Assembly: GCF_029338355.1 (NCBI RefSeq)
Contig: NZ_CP119802.1
Span: forward strand, 1,426,001 to 1,490,000
Direction: 5' to 3'
Length of the DNA stretch: 64,000 bases
Source of the DNA: Halosegnis marinus
GTDB taxonomy: Archaea; Halobacteriota; Halobacteria; Halobacteriales; Haloarculaceae
A model generated the notes under the pieces. That model saw only the letters and a list, made by a program, of their open reading frames with translations. It was not told where the DNA came from and made no database searches. The first letter of the stretch is position 1. The number at the start of each line of letters is the position of its first letter. Made by a program: the position numbers and the translations under genes. Shown here piece after piece: positions 33,855-42,550 of this stretch.

Positions 33855-34639
33855 GCGCCGACAACGACGTCTCGCTGGACGAGAAGCGCGTCTACGCCGG
33901 CGGCTCCGCGCGCCCCGCCTTCGTCGCGAGCGACGCCGGCCTGGTGGAGCTGTCCGTCTCAGACGACCTCGCCGGCGAGTACGGGCTAGCACGGCGGGGC
34001 GCGACCCGCGACGTCGTCGCCGCGGACGGCCGGGTCGCCGCCGCCACGGACACCGACGCCCTCCTCGCCACCGACGACGGCTTCGCCGACACCGCCTTCG
34101 GCCCCGCGACCGCGGTCGGCTTCGCCGACGGGCTGGTCGCCTGCGGCGAGGGCCGCGTCGCCCGCTACGACGACGGCGCGTGGACGGCGCTCGGCGAGGT
34201 GACCGACGCGCGCGCCGTCGCCGGTGACCTCGTCGCCGCCGCGGGCGGCCTGTTCCGGCTCGACGGCTCGCACGCCGGGCTCGACACCGCCCGCGACGTG
34301 GCGGTCGGGACGGACGTGTTCGCCGCCACCGACGCGGGGCTGTACGCGCTCGCCAACGGCTGGATGCGCCGGCTGGAGGGCGCGTTCCGCGCGGTCGCGT
34401 GCGGCGGGGGGCGGACCGCGGCCGTCCGCGACGACGGCACCCTGTTCGAGCGCCGCGACGGCGAGTGGGCGGACACGGGTGCGCCGGGCGACGTGGCCGA
34501 CGCCGCCCCGGTCGCCGGGGTGCTGTACGCCGTCACGACGGACGGCACCTTCCTCGCCGACGCCGGCGACGGCTGGCGCGAGCGTCTGCTCGGCGTCCCC
34601 GGCTGTCGCCGCATCGCCGTCGTCCCGGACGCCGAGTAG
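33851..34639 (+). CDS. HVO_0234-type beta-propeller protein
   Basis: 262 aa; GTG start overlaps the regulator stop. The sequence is a series of short beta repeats (DVVAADGRVAAATDTDALLA; AVAGDLVAAAGGLFRLDGSH; AVACGGGRTAAVRDDGTLFE), consistent with a beta-propeller scaffold. Haloarchaeal genomes carry this protein next to prs, as here. No catalytic motif; perhaps an interaction platform. Cytosolic (no signal peptide). Confidence 0.85.
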   Translation: MSADNDVSLDEKRVYAGGSARPAFVASDAGLVELSVSDDLAGEYGLARRGATRDVVAADGRVAAATDTDALLATDDGFADTAFGPATAVGFADGLVACGEGRVARYDDGAWTALGEVTDARAVAGDLVAAAGGLFRLDGSHAGLDTARDVAVGTDVFAATDAGLYALANGWMRRLEGAFRAVACGGGRTAAVRDDGTLFERRDGEWADTGAPGDVADAAPVAGVLYAVTTDGTFLADAGDGWRERLLGVPGCRRIAVVPDAE

Positions 34640-34697
34640 GCCGTCGCGCCAGGCCGTGAAGGAAACGCTTGTTATCGCCCGTGTGCCAGCCCCGCGT

Positions 34698-35543
34698 ATG
34701 ATACTGCCGGGGTCGGCGTCGCAGTCGCTCGGGGCGGCGCTCGCCGACGAACTCGACGAGCCGCTCGCCGTGGTCGAGACACAGCGCTTCGCCGACGGCG
34801 AGTTCAAGGTCCGCGTCCCGGACGCGGGCGGCGAGCGCGCCGTCGTCGTCGCGGCCACCGTCTCGGCCGAGGCCCACCTCGAACTGCTCCAGCTCCAGGA
34901 CCTCGCGCGCGCCCACTTCGAGGAGGTGGTGACGGTGCTCCCGTACATGGGCTACGCGCGACAGGACCGCGCGTTCCGCGACGGCGAACCCGTCTCCGCG
35001 CGCGCCGTGGCCCGCGCCGTCTCGACCGGGACCGACCGCGTGCTCGCCGTGAACCCCCACGAGCCTTCCATCGCGGAGTTCTTCGACGTGCCCTTCGAGG
35101 TCGTCGACGCCGCCGCGCGCCTCGCGGAGCCGCTCCCCGACCTCGCGGACCCGCTCTTCTTAGCCCCGGACGAGGGCGCCATCGGCATCGCCGAGACGGT
35201 GTGTGACGCCTACGGCGCCGGCAGCTGTGACCACTTCGAGAAGACCCGCGACTACGACACCGGCGACGTGACCGTCGAACCGGCCGGCGCCGACCCCGAC
35301 GGCCGCGAGGTCGTCCTCGTGGACGACATCGTCGCCACCGGCTCCACGATGAGCGCGGCCATCGCGCGGCTCCACGAGCGCGGCGTCGCCGACGTCTACG
35401 TCACCTGTCTCCACCCGATGTTCGCCGACAACGCCCGGGCGAAGCTCGCCGACGCGGGCGTCGCGGGCGTGTGGGGAACCGACACGATAGAGCGGCCGGT
35501 CAGCGACGTGAGCGTCGCGCCGACCCTCGCGGAGCGACTGTAG
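34698..35543 (+). CDS. prs: Ribose-phosphate pyrophosphokinase (PRPP synthase)
   Basis: 281 aa, the short archaeal class. Makes PRPP from ribose-5-phosphate and ATP. Motifs: RFADGEFKVRVPDAGGERAV, PYMGYARQDRAFRDGEPVSA, NPHEPSIAEFFDVPF, EKTRDYDTGDV and the PRPP loop VLVDDIVATGSTMSAAI. Supplies PRPP for histidine, nucleotide and upp-dependent salvage seen in this window. Stop is immediately adjacent to the convergent ileS stop. Confidence 0.96.
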   Translation: MILPGSASQSLGAALADELDEPLAVVETQRFADGEFKVRVPDAGGERAVVVAATVSAEAHLELLQLQDLARAHFEEVVTVLPYMGYARQDRAFRDGEPVSARAVARAVSTGTDRVLAVNPHEPSIAEFFDVPFEVVDAAARLAEPLPDLADPLFLAPDEGAIGIAETVCDAYGAGSCDHFEKTRDYDTGDVTVEPAGADPDGREVVLVDDIVATGSTMSAAIARLHERGVADVYVTCLHPMFADNARAKLADAGVAGVWGTDTIERPVSDVSVAPTLAERL

Positions 35544-38500
35544 CTACTCCGCGGGCGCGACGCCGACCGTCATCTCGACGCCCTCCACCTCGTACGTCTC
35601 GCGGAAGCCGTCGGTCACGTCGCCGAACGTCGCGCGGGTTTCCTCGGCGACGAGGTCCTCGCGCTCCGCGACCAGCGCGGCCACGCGGTCGTCGGCCACG
35701 TCGAGGTCCAGCACGATCTCGGCGTCGAGGTCGAGGTCGAGGTCCTTGCGCGCCTCCTGGACGCGGCGGATGACCTCCCTCGCGTACCCCTCGGCCTCGA
35801 TGTCGTCGGTGAGTTCGGTGTCCACGTAGACGACGCCGCCCGCGTCGCCGCCGACGCGGAACTCCGTCCCCTCGACGCCGGCGGGCGTCTCGGTGACGAA
35901 CTCCACCATCTCCGGGTCGAGTTCGACCTCGCGGCCGAGCTCCTCCGCGACCGCGGCCTCCAGCGCGTCGAGGTCCTTCGCGGTCACGGTGACGGCGTTG
36001 AGCGCGTTCATCACCTCGCCGGCGTCGCCGCCGAACGCGGGGCCGAGCACGGACATGTCGGCGCGCGCGCCGTAGGCGAGTTCGCCCCAGTCGTCGCCCG
36101 GCTCCACCAGTTCGATGGCGCGGGCGTTGAGCCGCTCGCGCAGCAGGGCGCGCTGGCGGTCCACCGAGTCGGCGACGGCGTCGTCGTTCGCGGCGACGAC
36201 GACGCGCGCGACGGGCCACCGGAGCTTCCGGCCGGCCTGCTGGCGCGCGTTCGCGCCCGCCTCCTCGACGGCGCGGACGGCGTCGATGTCGGCCTCCAGT
36301 TGCGGGTCGTACCACGTCTCGTCGAACTCGGGCCAGTCCCGCATGTGGACGGTCGGGTGGTCGTCCTCGCTCGACAGCGTGCCGTACATCTCCTCGGTGA
36401 CGAGCGGGGCGTACGGCGCGAACAGCGTCACCGCCTCCAGCAGGACGTGGTGGAGCGTCTTGTACGCGGCCGTCTTCGAGGCCGAGTCCGACTCCTCCCA
36501 CATCCGCTCGCGGACGACCTGGATGTAGAAGCGCGACACGTCCTCCACGACGAACTCCAGCAGCACGTCGAGCGCCTCGTCCTGCCGGTAGCGCTCCCAC
36601 GCGGCCGTCATCTCCTCGACGACGGTCTGGAGCCGCGAGAGCAGCCACTCGTCGACGGCCTCCAGTTCGCAGTCGGCGAGCGACACCGCGTCGGGGTCGA
36701 ACCCGTCCATCCGCATGTACGGGAGCGGGAAGCGGAACACGTTCCAGAGGATGTTGAGGTCCCGCTGCATGTTCTCCGTCTCGTCCCACGAGAAGCGCAT
36801 GTCCTCGCCCTGTGGGTTCCGCGACAGGAGGAACAGCCGCATCGGGTCCGCGCCGTGCTCCTCGATGACCTCGCCCGGCTCGACGGTGATGCCCTTCGAC
36901 TTCGACATGCCGCGGCCGTCGGGCATGTTGGCGTAGCCGTGCATCACCACGTCGGAGTAGGGAACCTCGCCGAGCGCGGCGGTGCCCATGCCGAGTTGCG
37001 ACCAGAACCACCCGCGGGTCTGGTCGTGTGCCTCGATGATGAGGTCGGAGGGCCACAGCCGCTCGAACGCCTCCTCGTTGCCCGGGTAGTCGAGCGTCCC
37101 CCACGACGCCGCCGAGGAGTCGATCCACACGTCGAACACGTCGGGGACGCGCTCGTAGGTCGTCCCGTTCTCGGTGACGGTGAGATGGTCCACGGTCGGC
37201 CGGTGGAGGTCCACGTCGGCCGGGTCCACGTCCTGGTCGACGCGCTCGGCGAGTTCCTCGCGGGTGCCGATGACGACGGCCTCGGACATGTCCCCGCTCC
37301 AGTCCTCGGGGAGCCAGATGGGGATGGGGACGCCCCAGTAGCGCTGCCTGGAGACGTTCCAGTCCGGCGAGTCCTCCACGAAGTTGCGGAAGCGGTTGTC
37401 CCGCGCGTCGGCGGGGTACCACTCGCTGTCCTCGATGTTGTCGAGCAGTTCGTCCTTCACGTCGGTGACGGTGATGAACCACTGGTCCGTCGCGAGGAAG
37501 ACGATGTCCGTGTCGCACCGCCAGCACTGCCCGTAGTCGTGGGTGTACGTCTCGCTCGCGAGCAGGCGGCCGTTCGCGTCGAGGTCCGCGATGATGTCGT
37601 CGTTCGCGTCGCGGACGAACTGCCCGGCGTACTTCCCGGCGCGCTCGTCGTAGACGCCGTCGGAGCCGACCGGGCAGAACACGTCCAGTCCAAGCTGCTG
37701 GCCGCGCTCGAAGTCCTCCTCACCGTGGCCCGGCGCGGAGTGGACGAGCCCCGTGCGGTCGACCTCGACGTAGTCGGCGTGGTACACCTGTCCCGCGCCC
37801 TCGAACGCGGGGTGGTCGGGCACCTCCTCGGCGAGCGGGTGGTCGTACGTCCAGCCGAGCATCTCCGCGCCCGGCAGCGTCTCGCGCACCTCGTAGGAGT
37901 CGTAGCGGCCCTTCTTCAGGACCTCCTCGACGACGCCCTCGGCGACGTACAGCAGTTCCGTCTCGCCGTCCTTCGTCGCCTCGACGGCGGCGTAGGTCAC
38001 GTCCTCGTCCACGGCGACGAAGGTGTTCGCGGGGACGGTCCACGGCGTGGTCGTCCACGCCACCAGCGAGCCCTCGCGCGGCTGGCTCGCGGCTTCGCCG
38101 CTCGCTCGGTCCGAGGCCTCGCTTCGCTCGGCCTCGCGCAGCGGGAACTTCACGTAGATGGAGGGGTCCTCGACCTGGTGGTACTCGACCTCGTTCTTCG
38201 CGATGGCCGTCTCGCACCGGGGACACTGGGTGATGGAGCGCTTGCCGCGCTCGACCAGCCCGCGCTCGTGGGCGCGCCCGAACGCCCACCACACCGCCTC
38301 CATGTACTCCGGCGAGACGGTCTTGTAGGGGTTGTCCCAGTCCATCCAGACGCCGAACGACTCGAAGTCGGACTGGAGGCCCTCCAGCTGCTCGTCGGCG
38401 AACTCCTTGCAGGCGTCGATGAACGCCTCCATGCCGTACTCCTCGATGTCCTTCTTGTTCTCGAAGCCGAGCTTCTCCTCCACCTTCGTCTCGATGGGGA

Positions 38501-38801
38501 GCCCGTGCATGTCGTAGCCCGGCCGGTCGGTGACGTTGTAGCCGCGCATCCGCTTGTAGCGGATGTAGGCGTCCTTCAGCGTCTTGTTCCACGTCGTGCC
38601 CATGTGGGCCGCGCCGGAGGTGTACGGCGGCCCGTCCACGAAGAAGAAGTCCTCGCCGTCCGCGCGGTGGCGTCGCGTCCGCTCGTAGGCGTCCGTCTCC
38701 GCCCAGTAGTCGAAGACGCCCGGCTCCAGGTCGTCCGGGTCGTACTGGTCGGGGACCGCCCCGAAGCGCGTTCCAGCGCCGGGGTCGTCGTCGTTGGTCA
38801 T
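35544..38801 (-). CDS. ileS: Isoleucyl-tRNA synthetase
   Basis: 1085 aa class I aminoacyl-tRNA synthetase. ATP-site signature HMGT (SGAAHMGTTWNKTLKDAYIR, the HIGH motif), CP1 editing domain (VAWTTTPWTVPANTF ... THDYGQCWRCDT), WFITVTDVKDEL, KMSKS variant GRGMSKSKGITVEPG, and a C-terminal anticodon-binding domain. Odd: residues ~221-245 (REAERSEASDRASGEAAS) are encoded by a GAGCGAAGCGAG repeat inserted in frame just before the editing-domain motif; it resembles the intergenic repeats of this chromosome. The start at 38801 fits a normal N-terminus. Confidence 0.97.
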   Translation of the reverse strand: MTNDDDPGAGTRFGAVPDQYDPDDLEPGVFDYWAETDAYERTRRHRADGEDFFFVDGPPYTSGAAHMGTTWNKTLKDAYIRYKRMRGYNVTDRPGYDMHGLPIETKVEEKLGFENKKDIEEYGMEAFIDACKEFADEQLEGLQSDFESFGVWMDWDNPYKTVSPEYMEAVWWAFGRAHERGLVERGKRSITQCPRCETAIAKNEVEYHQVEDPSIYVKFPLREAERSEASDRASGEAASQPREGSLVAWTTTPWTVPANTFVAVDEDVTYAAVEATKDGETELLYVAEGVVEEVLKKGRYDSYEVRETLPGAEMLGWTYDHPLAEEVPDHPAFEGAGQVYHADYVEVDRTGLVHSAPGHGEEDFERGQQLGLDVFCPVGSDGVYDERAGKYAGQFVRDANDDIIADLDANGRLLASETYTHDYGQCWRCDTDIVFLATDQWFITVTDVKDELLDNIEDSEWYPADARDNRFRNFVEDSPDWNVSRQRYWGVPIPIWLPEDWSGDMSEAVVIGTREELAERVDQDVDPADVDLHRPTVDHLTVTENGTTYERVPDVFDVWIDSSAASWGTLDYPGNEEAFERLWPSDLIIEAHDQTRGWFWSQLGMGTAALGEVPYSDVVMHGYANMPDGRGMSKSKGITVEPGEVIEEHGADPMRLFLLSRNPQGEDMRFSWDETENMQRDLNILWNVFRFPLPYMRMDGFDPDAVSLADCELEAVDEWLLSRLQTVVEEMTAAWERYRQDEALDVLLEFVVEDVSRFYIQVVRERMWEESDSASKTAAYKTLHHVLLEAVTLFAPYAPLVTEEMYGTLSSEDDHPTVHMRDWPEFDETWYDPQLEADIDAVRAVEEAGANARQQAGRKLRWPVARVVVAANDDAVADSVDRQRALLRERLNARAIELVEPGDDWGELAYGARADMSVLGPAFGGDAGEVMNALNAVTVTAKDLDALEAAVAEELGREVELDPEMVEFVTETPAGVEGTEFRVGGDAGGVVYVDTELTDDIEAEGYAREVIRRVQEARKDLDLDLDAEIVLDLDVADDRVAALVAEREDLVAEETRATFGDVTDGFRETYEVEGVEMTVGVAPAE
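38071..38140 (-). repeat. In-frame GAGCGAAGCGAG-type repeat inside ileS
   Basis: Minus strand reads short units such as GAGCGAAGCGAGGC and GAGCGGCGAAGCCGCGAG, the same vocabulary as the spacers at 165-310 and 63540-63650. It adds about 24 residues (Glu/Arg/Ser/Ala) between KFPL and SLVAWTTTPWT without breaking the frame. Confidence 0.65.
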
Positions 38802-38852
38802 ACCCTCCGGTGGCGTCCCCTGCCTAAAAGACGAATCGGTCTCGCAGGCGGC

Positions 38853-39095
38853 TCACTCCGCGACGACGGCCCGGAGCCGCGGCACCAGCCGCCGGCCGCC
38901 GAAGACGACGATACCGGCGTACAGCGCCACCGCGCCCATGAACCCGGCCCACAGCCCCAGCGCCGTCTGCGTGCCGTACGCCTGCGCGCCGAACAGTTCC
39001 GCCTCGATGCCGACGGCGGTCAACAGGACGGTCACGAGGAGGTCGAACGCCAGCGCGCCGGCCTCGCCGGCGAGCTCGGACAGGGTGCGTTGCAT
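38853..39095 (-). CDS. Small two-helix membrane protein
   Basis: 80 aa. ATG at 39095 (MQRTLSELAGEAGALAFDLL). Hydrophobic helices at about 13-33 and 46-67, with a basic C-terminus GGRRLVPRLRAVVAE. CCATATACGG (minus strand of about 39115-39124) lies 20-29 nt upstream and supports this start over longer frames. Function unknown; divergent from another small membrane gene. Confidence 0.72.
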   Translation of the reverse strand: MQRTLSELAGEAGALAFDLLVTVLLTAVGIEAELFGAQAYGTQTALGLWAGFMGAVALYAGIVVFGGRRLVPRLRAVVAE

Positions 39096-39190
39096 ACCCC
39101 TCCTGACCAGTCGGCCCGTATATGGGTTGTGGGTCGGTGTGTCACACACTCTGACGCAACGCTTACGTCCGAACGCGGGGGTCATCGCGT

Positions 39191-39418
39191 ATGGCACGCA
39201 CCGGAACCACCGACTACGGTCGCCTGACGAAGTCGGGCGTCGCGCTCGGACTCGCGCTGTTGGTCGTCAGCATCGGCGTCGAACTGGCCGCGGCGGGTCT
39301 CCACTACCCGCTGCCCGCGTGGGAGGACACGCTGTTCATGGACCTCGGCGTCATCGGGCTCCTGCTGTTCGTCCTCTCGCCGTTCGTCTTCGGCATCGTC
39401 CTCCCGCTCGTGGAGTGA
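39191..39418 (+). CDS. 75-aa haloarchaeal two-helix membrane protein
   Basis: Opens MARTGTTDYGRLTKSGVALG, then helices LALLVVSIGVELAA and LGVIGLLLFVLSPFVFGIVL separated by a loop PLPAWEDTLFMD; ends PLVE. The WEDT loop and the PLVFGI-type end resemble a small conserved haloarchaeal family. GCTTACGTCC lies 22-31 nt upstream. The uracil-DNA glycosylase gene starts 2 nt after its stop, so the two are probably co-transcribed. Confidence 0.78.
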   Translation: MARTGTTDYGRLTKSGVALGLALLVVSIGVELAAAGLHYPLPAWEDTLFMDLGVIGLLLFVLSPFVFGIVLPLVE

Positions 39419-39419
39419 C

Positions 39420-40028
39420 GTGAACCCGAGCGAGGTCCCCTACCCGGAGGACGGGACGCACGCGCTCGCCGAGGACTGCCGGCGCTGTCCCGCCCTCTGC
39501 GAGTCGCGCACCCGAATCTCGTGGGGGAACGGCCCGCGCGACGCCCGCGTGGTCGTCGTGGGCGAGGCCCCCGCCGCGGGCGACCCGGGAGCCGACCGCT
39601 GGAAGGGCGGGAACCTCACCGGGGCGGCCTACACCTCGCGCGCCTCGGGCCGGAAGGTCCGGGCGCTCGTGGCCGACGCCGGGGTCGGCCCGGCCTACTA
39701 CACGAACGCGGTGAAGTGCCACCCCGCGGGGAACCGCGACCCCACGGAGGAGGAGCGAACCAACTGCCGGCCGTGGCTCCGCGAGGAGGTGGCGACGGTC
39801 GCGCCCGACGCGATACTCCCGACCGGGAAACACGCCACGGCGTCGGTGTTCGCGCTCCTCGGCCGGGACCTCGACGGCTTCCTCGACACCGTGCTCGCCC
39901 CCGTCGACACCGAGTACGGGCGGGTCGTTCCGCTCCTGCACCCGAGCTACGAGGAGGTGTGGCGCTCGCGGCTCGGCCACACGCGGGAGAGCTACGTCGC
40001 GGCGCTGGCCGAGGCCGTCTCGCGGTAG
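39420..40028 (+). CDS. Uracil-DNA glycosylase, Fe-S family (UDG family 4/5-like)
   Basis: 202 aa; GTG start 2 nt after the preceding stop. Excises uracil from DNA. Four cysteines placed as in 4Fe-4S UDGs: C20 and C23 (CRRCPALC), C100 (AVKCHP), C116 (TNCRPWL). Motif A GEAPAAGDPGADRW (about 48-61), motif B LLHPSYEE near the C-terminus. The motif A differs from the GEAPGxxED of classic family 4 enzymes, so the subfamily is uncertain. Its 3' end overlaps the convergent MFS gene by 37 nt. Confidence 0.9.
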   Translation: MNPSEVPYPEDGTHALAEDCRRCPALCESRTRISWGNGPRDARVVVVGEAPAAGDPGADRWKGGNLTGAAYTSRASGRKVRALVADAGVGPAYYTNAVKCHPAGNRDPTEEERTNCRPWLREEVATVAPDAILPTGKHATASVFALLGRDLDGFLDTVLAPVDTEYGRVVPLLHPSYEEVWRSRLGHTRESYVAALAEAVSR

Positions 40029-41281
40029 TGGAGCGCGACGGTACACAGCGTCGCGAGCACGCCCGCGCCCGCCGCGATGGCGAAGGCGACCCGGTAGCCG
40101 CCGGGGGTGTAAACGCGCGCGCCGCCGATGACCTCGCCCGTCCAGTAGGCGTCGAGGACGTACCCCATCACCGAGGGGAGGACGGCCGCGCCGAAGTAGC
40201 CGAGGCTGTTGATGACGCCGGTGACGGTGCCCGCCACGTCCGGCTCGTGGCGCTCCTTCGCGACGGTGAAGGCGAGCGCGACGCCGCCGTTGGCGAACAG
40301 CACGGTGAAGAGGACGAGGCCGACGACGGGGAGCGGCGGCACGACCACCAGCACGCCGTACGCGACGGTGAATACGGCCGCCGACCCGACCATGAGGCTC
40401 GTGCGACGCTCCAGCCGGTCGGAGAGCGCGCCGAAGACGGGCGAGCCGAGGACGAACCCGACGTTGCCGAGCAGGACGAACGTCGAGGCCGTCGCCACCG
40501 ACACCCCGTACACGTCCACGACGAACGGGACGCCCCAGAGCCCGAGGACGGTGAAGTTCGCCCCGAGGACCAGGAACAGCGTGACGCCCATCAGCCACGT
40601 CTCCCCCTCGCCGAGGACGTGGCGGGTGTTCGCGACGACCTGCGACAGCGAGGGCGGGGACGACTCGCCGCCGTCGGACGCGACTCCGACCCGCTCGGCC
40701 AGTCCCCCCGGCGGCCGGTCGCGGACGAACAGCGCGATGCCGACGGCGATGACCGCGCCCGCGACGGCCGAGGCGAGCACCGCGTCGCGCCAGCCGGTCG
40801 CCTCGATGGCGAGCGCCAGCGGCGTGGTGGCGAGGATGCCCCCGACGCCCGCCGCCGCGATGGTCAGCCCCGTCATCGTCGCGTAGGCGTCGGCGCTGAA
40901 CCACGCGGCACAGAAGCGGAGCGTCGCGACGTAGAGGACGCTTCCGCCGAGGCCGACCACCGCCCGCGCGAGGAACGCGCCGGTGAACGACCCGGCGAAG
41001 GCGAACCCGACGACGCCGACGGTCATCGCGCCCAGTCCCACGGAGGCGACGCCGCGCGGGCCGTAGCGGTCCACCAGCAGGCCCGCGGGGAGCTGGAGCC
41101 CCGCGTAGATGTAGAAGAAGGAGGCGTGGAGGAAGCCGAGTTCCGCGGCGTCCGTCTCGAAGGTCCGGGCGAGCGAGTCGGCCAGCACCGCGGTGGCCGT
41201 CCGGTGGAAGTTCACGAGGAGGAAGCCCGCCGCCAGCAGGGTCCACAGCAGCGCGCGGCGACGGCGGGGGGACAGCGACAT
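39992..41281 (-). CDS. MFS transporter
   Basis: 429 aa, 12 hydrophobic helices. MFS signatures: LLVDRYGPRGVASVGLGAM after helix 2 and ALSDRLERRTSLMVGSAA after helix 8, with a central acidic loop (about 190-215). ATG at 41281 begins MSLSPRRRRALLWTLLAAG. Substrate not deducible; resembles nitrate/oxalate-type MFS of archaea only in general architecture. Confidence 0.9.
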   Translation of the reverse strand: MSLSPRRRRALLWTLLAAGFLLVNFHRTATAVLADSLARTFETDAAELGFLHASFFYIYAGLQLPAGLLVDRYGPRGVASVGLGAMTVGVVGFAFAGSFTGAFLARAVVGLGGSVLYVATLRFCAAWFSADAYATMTGLTIAAAGVGGILATTPLALAIEATGWRDAVLASAVAGAVIAVGIALFVRDRPPGGLAERVGVASDGGESSPPSLSQVVANTRHVLGEGETWLMGVTLFLVLGANFTVLGLWGVPFVVDVYGVSVATASTFVLLGNVGFVLGSPVFGALSDRLERRTSLMVGSAAVFTVAYGVLVVVPPLPVVGLVLFTVLFANGGVALAFTVAKERHEPDVAGTVTGVINSLGYFGAAVLPSVMGYVLDAYWTGEVIGGARVYTPGGYRVAFAIAAGAGVLATLCTVALHYRETASASAAT

Positions 41282-41368
41282 GCGTGTAGCTATCGTATCG
41301 CGACCAAATAGCTGGCGCTCGGCGCAGTCGCCGGTGGCTTGAAGCGGCGTCCGGCCCCACGACCGCGC

Positions 41369-41797
41369 ATGTCCGACGACTGTGTCTTCTGTGCCATCGT
41401 CGCCGGGGACATCCCCGGCCGCACCGTGTACGAGGACGACGGGACGCTCGCCTTCCTCGACGCGAACCCGCTCGCGCCCGGCCACACGCTCGTGATTCCG
41501 AAGGAACACCACCAGCACCTGCAGGACCTCGACGACGACCTCGCCGCCGACCTCTACGCGACCCTCCAGCGGGTCGTCCCCGCCGTCGAGGACAGCGTCG
41601 GCGCCGACGCCTCGAACGTCGCGTTCAACAACGGCCCCGCGGCGGGCCAGGAGGTGCCCCACGTCCACGGCCACGTCATCCCGCGGTTCGAGGGCGACGG
41701 CGGCGCGCCCATCCACGCCGTCGCGGGCGACCGCCCGGACCTCTCGGACGACGAACTCGACGACATCGCGGCCGACATCGGCGGCCGGCTCGACTGA
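41369..41797 (+). CDS. HIT-family nucleotide hydrolase
   Basis: 142 aa. N-terminal zinc-type pair DCVFCAIVAGDIPGRTVYED, LDANPLAPGHTLVIPKEHHQ, and the histidine triad EVPHVHGHVIPRF. Hint-type proteins hydrolyse AMP-linked substrates such as AMP-lysine or aminoacyl-adenylates. ATG at 41369 (MSDDCVFC) chosen; a longer frame starts at an upstream codon without a promoter match. Confidence 0.95.
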   Translation: MSDDCVFCAIVAGDIPGRTVYEDDGTLAFLDANPLAPGHTLVIPKEHHQHLQDLDDDLAADLYATLQRVVPAVEDSVGADASNVAFNNGPAAGQEVPHVHGHVIPRFEGDGGAPIHAVAGDRPDLSDDELDDIAADIGGRLD

Positions 41798-41836
41798 ATC
41801 CGAATCCTTTTGCCCGCGAGAACGACGAACTCGGAC

Positions 41837-42550
41837 GTGTCAACGAACGTGACTTCTCTCGTCGGCGCGGTCGGCGGCGCGGGCACGACGCGGCTGTGTA
41901 TCGAACTCGCGGGGCTGTTCGCGGCCGAGGGCGACCGCGCCGTCGTCCTCGACGCCGCCTACGCGACACAGGGGCTCGCGGACCACATGGACGGCCGCAT
42001 CGACCCCGACGCGACGGCCCTCGTCACGGCGGACCGACCGCTCGCGGACGGCCTCGTCGGGCTCGACACGGCCGGCGACGGCACCGTCGAGGCGCTGCCG
42101 GCGCGTGCGTCGTTCGAACGGCTGGCGCGCGCGAAGACCCCGGAGGCCGCCCGCCGCTTCGAGTCGCTCCTCGCCGAGGCGCGCGAGCACGCCGACCGCG
42201 TCCTCGTGGACGTGCCGCCCGTCGCCGCGAACCAGGCCGTCGCGGCCGTGAACGCCGCCGACCGGGTCGCGCTCGTCGCGCCTGGGACGACCCGCGGCGC
42301 GGACGGCGTCGCCCGTCTGCGCGACCGGCTGGCGGATATCGGGACCGAGGCCGACGCCGTCGTCGCGACGCGGGCTGTCGAGTGCGACTTCGCGGACGCG
42401 TGCGTCCCGGCCGACGACGCCGAGCCGGGCGAGACGCCCGTGGCCGACACGGCCGACGGGGCCTTCGCGGCCGGCGTGGCCGCGGCCGCCGAGGTCGCCT
42501 GCGACGCGGAGATAGAGCGGTCGTTCGACGGCGGCCTGCTCCCCCTATAG
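41837..42550 (+). CDS. MinD/ParA-like protein with degenerate P-loop
   Basis: 237 aa. Overall MinD/ParA layout: N-terminal TSLVGAVGGAGTTRLCIELA in the P-loop position, VVLDAAYATQGLADHM (usually DxDxxxG), VLVDVPPVAANQAVAAVNAA (Walker B-like) and VALVAPGTTRGADGVARLRD. The P-loop reads GGAGTTR: both the signature lysine of the deviant Walker A and the catalytic GK lysine are missing, so nucleotide binding may be altered. GTG at 41837 chosen; a TTG lies 27 nt earlier. Its end overlaps the convergent gene by 6 nt. Confidence 0.82.
   Translation: MSTNVTSLVGAVGGAGTTRLCIELAGLFAAEGDRAVVLDAAYATQGLADHMDGRIDPDATALVTADRPLADGLVGLDTAGDGTVEALPARASFERLARAKTPEAARRFESLLAEAREHADRVLVDVPPVAANQAVAAVNAADRVALVAPGTTRGADGVARLRDRLADIGTEADAVVATRAVECDFADACVPADDAEPGETPVADTADGAFAAGVAAAAEVACDAEIERSFDGGLLPL

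Noticed and set aside
36300-39190. Long plus-strand frame opposite ileS
   Set aside because: Shadow frame; ileS has intact synthetase motifs on the minus strand.
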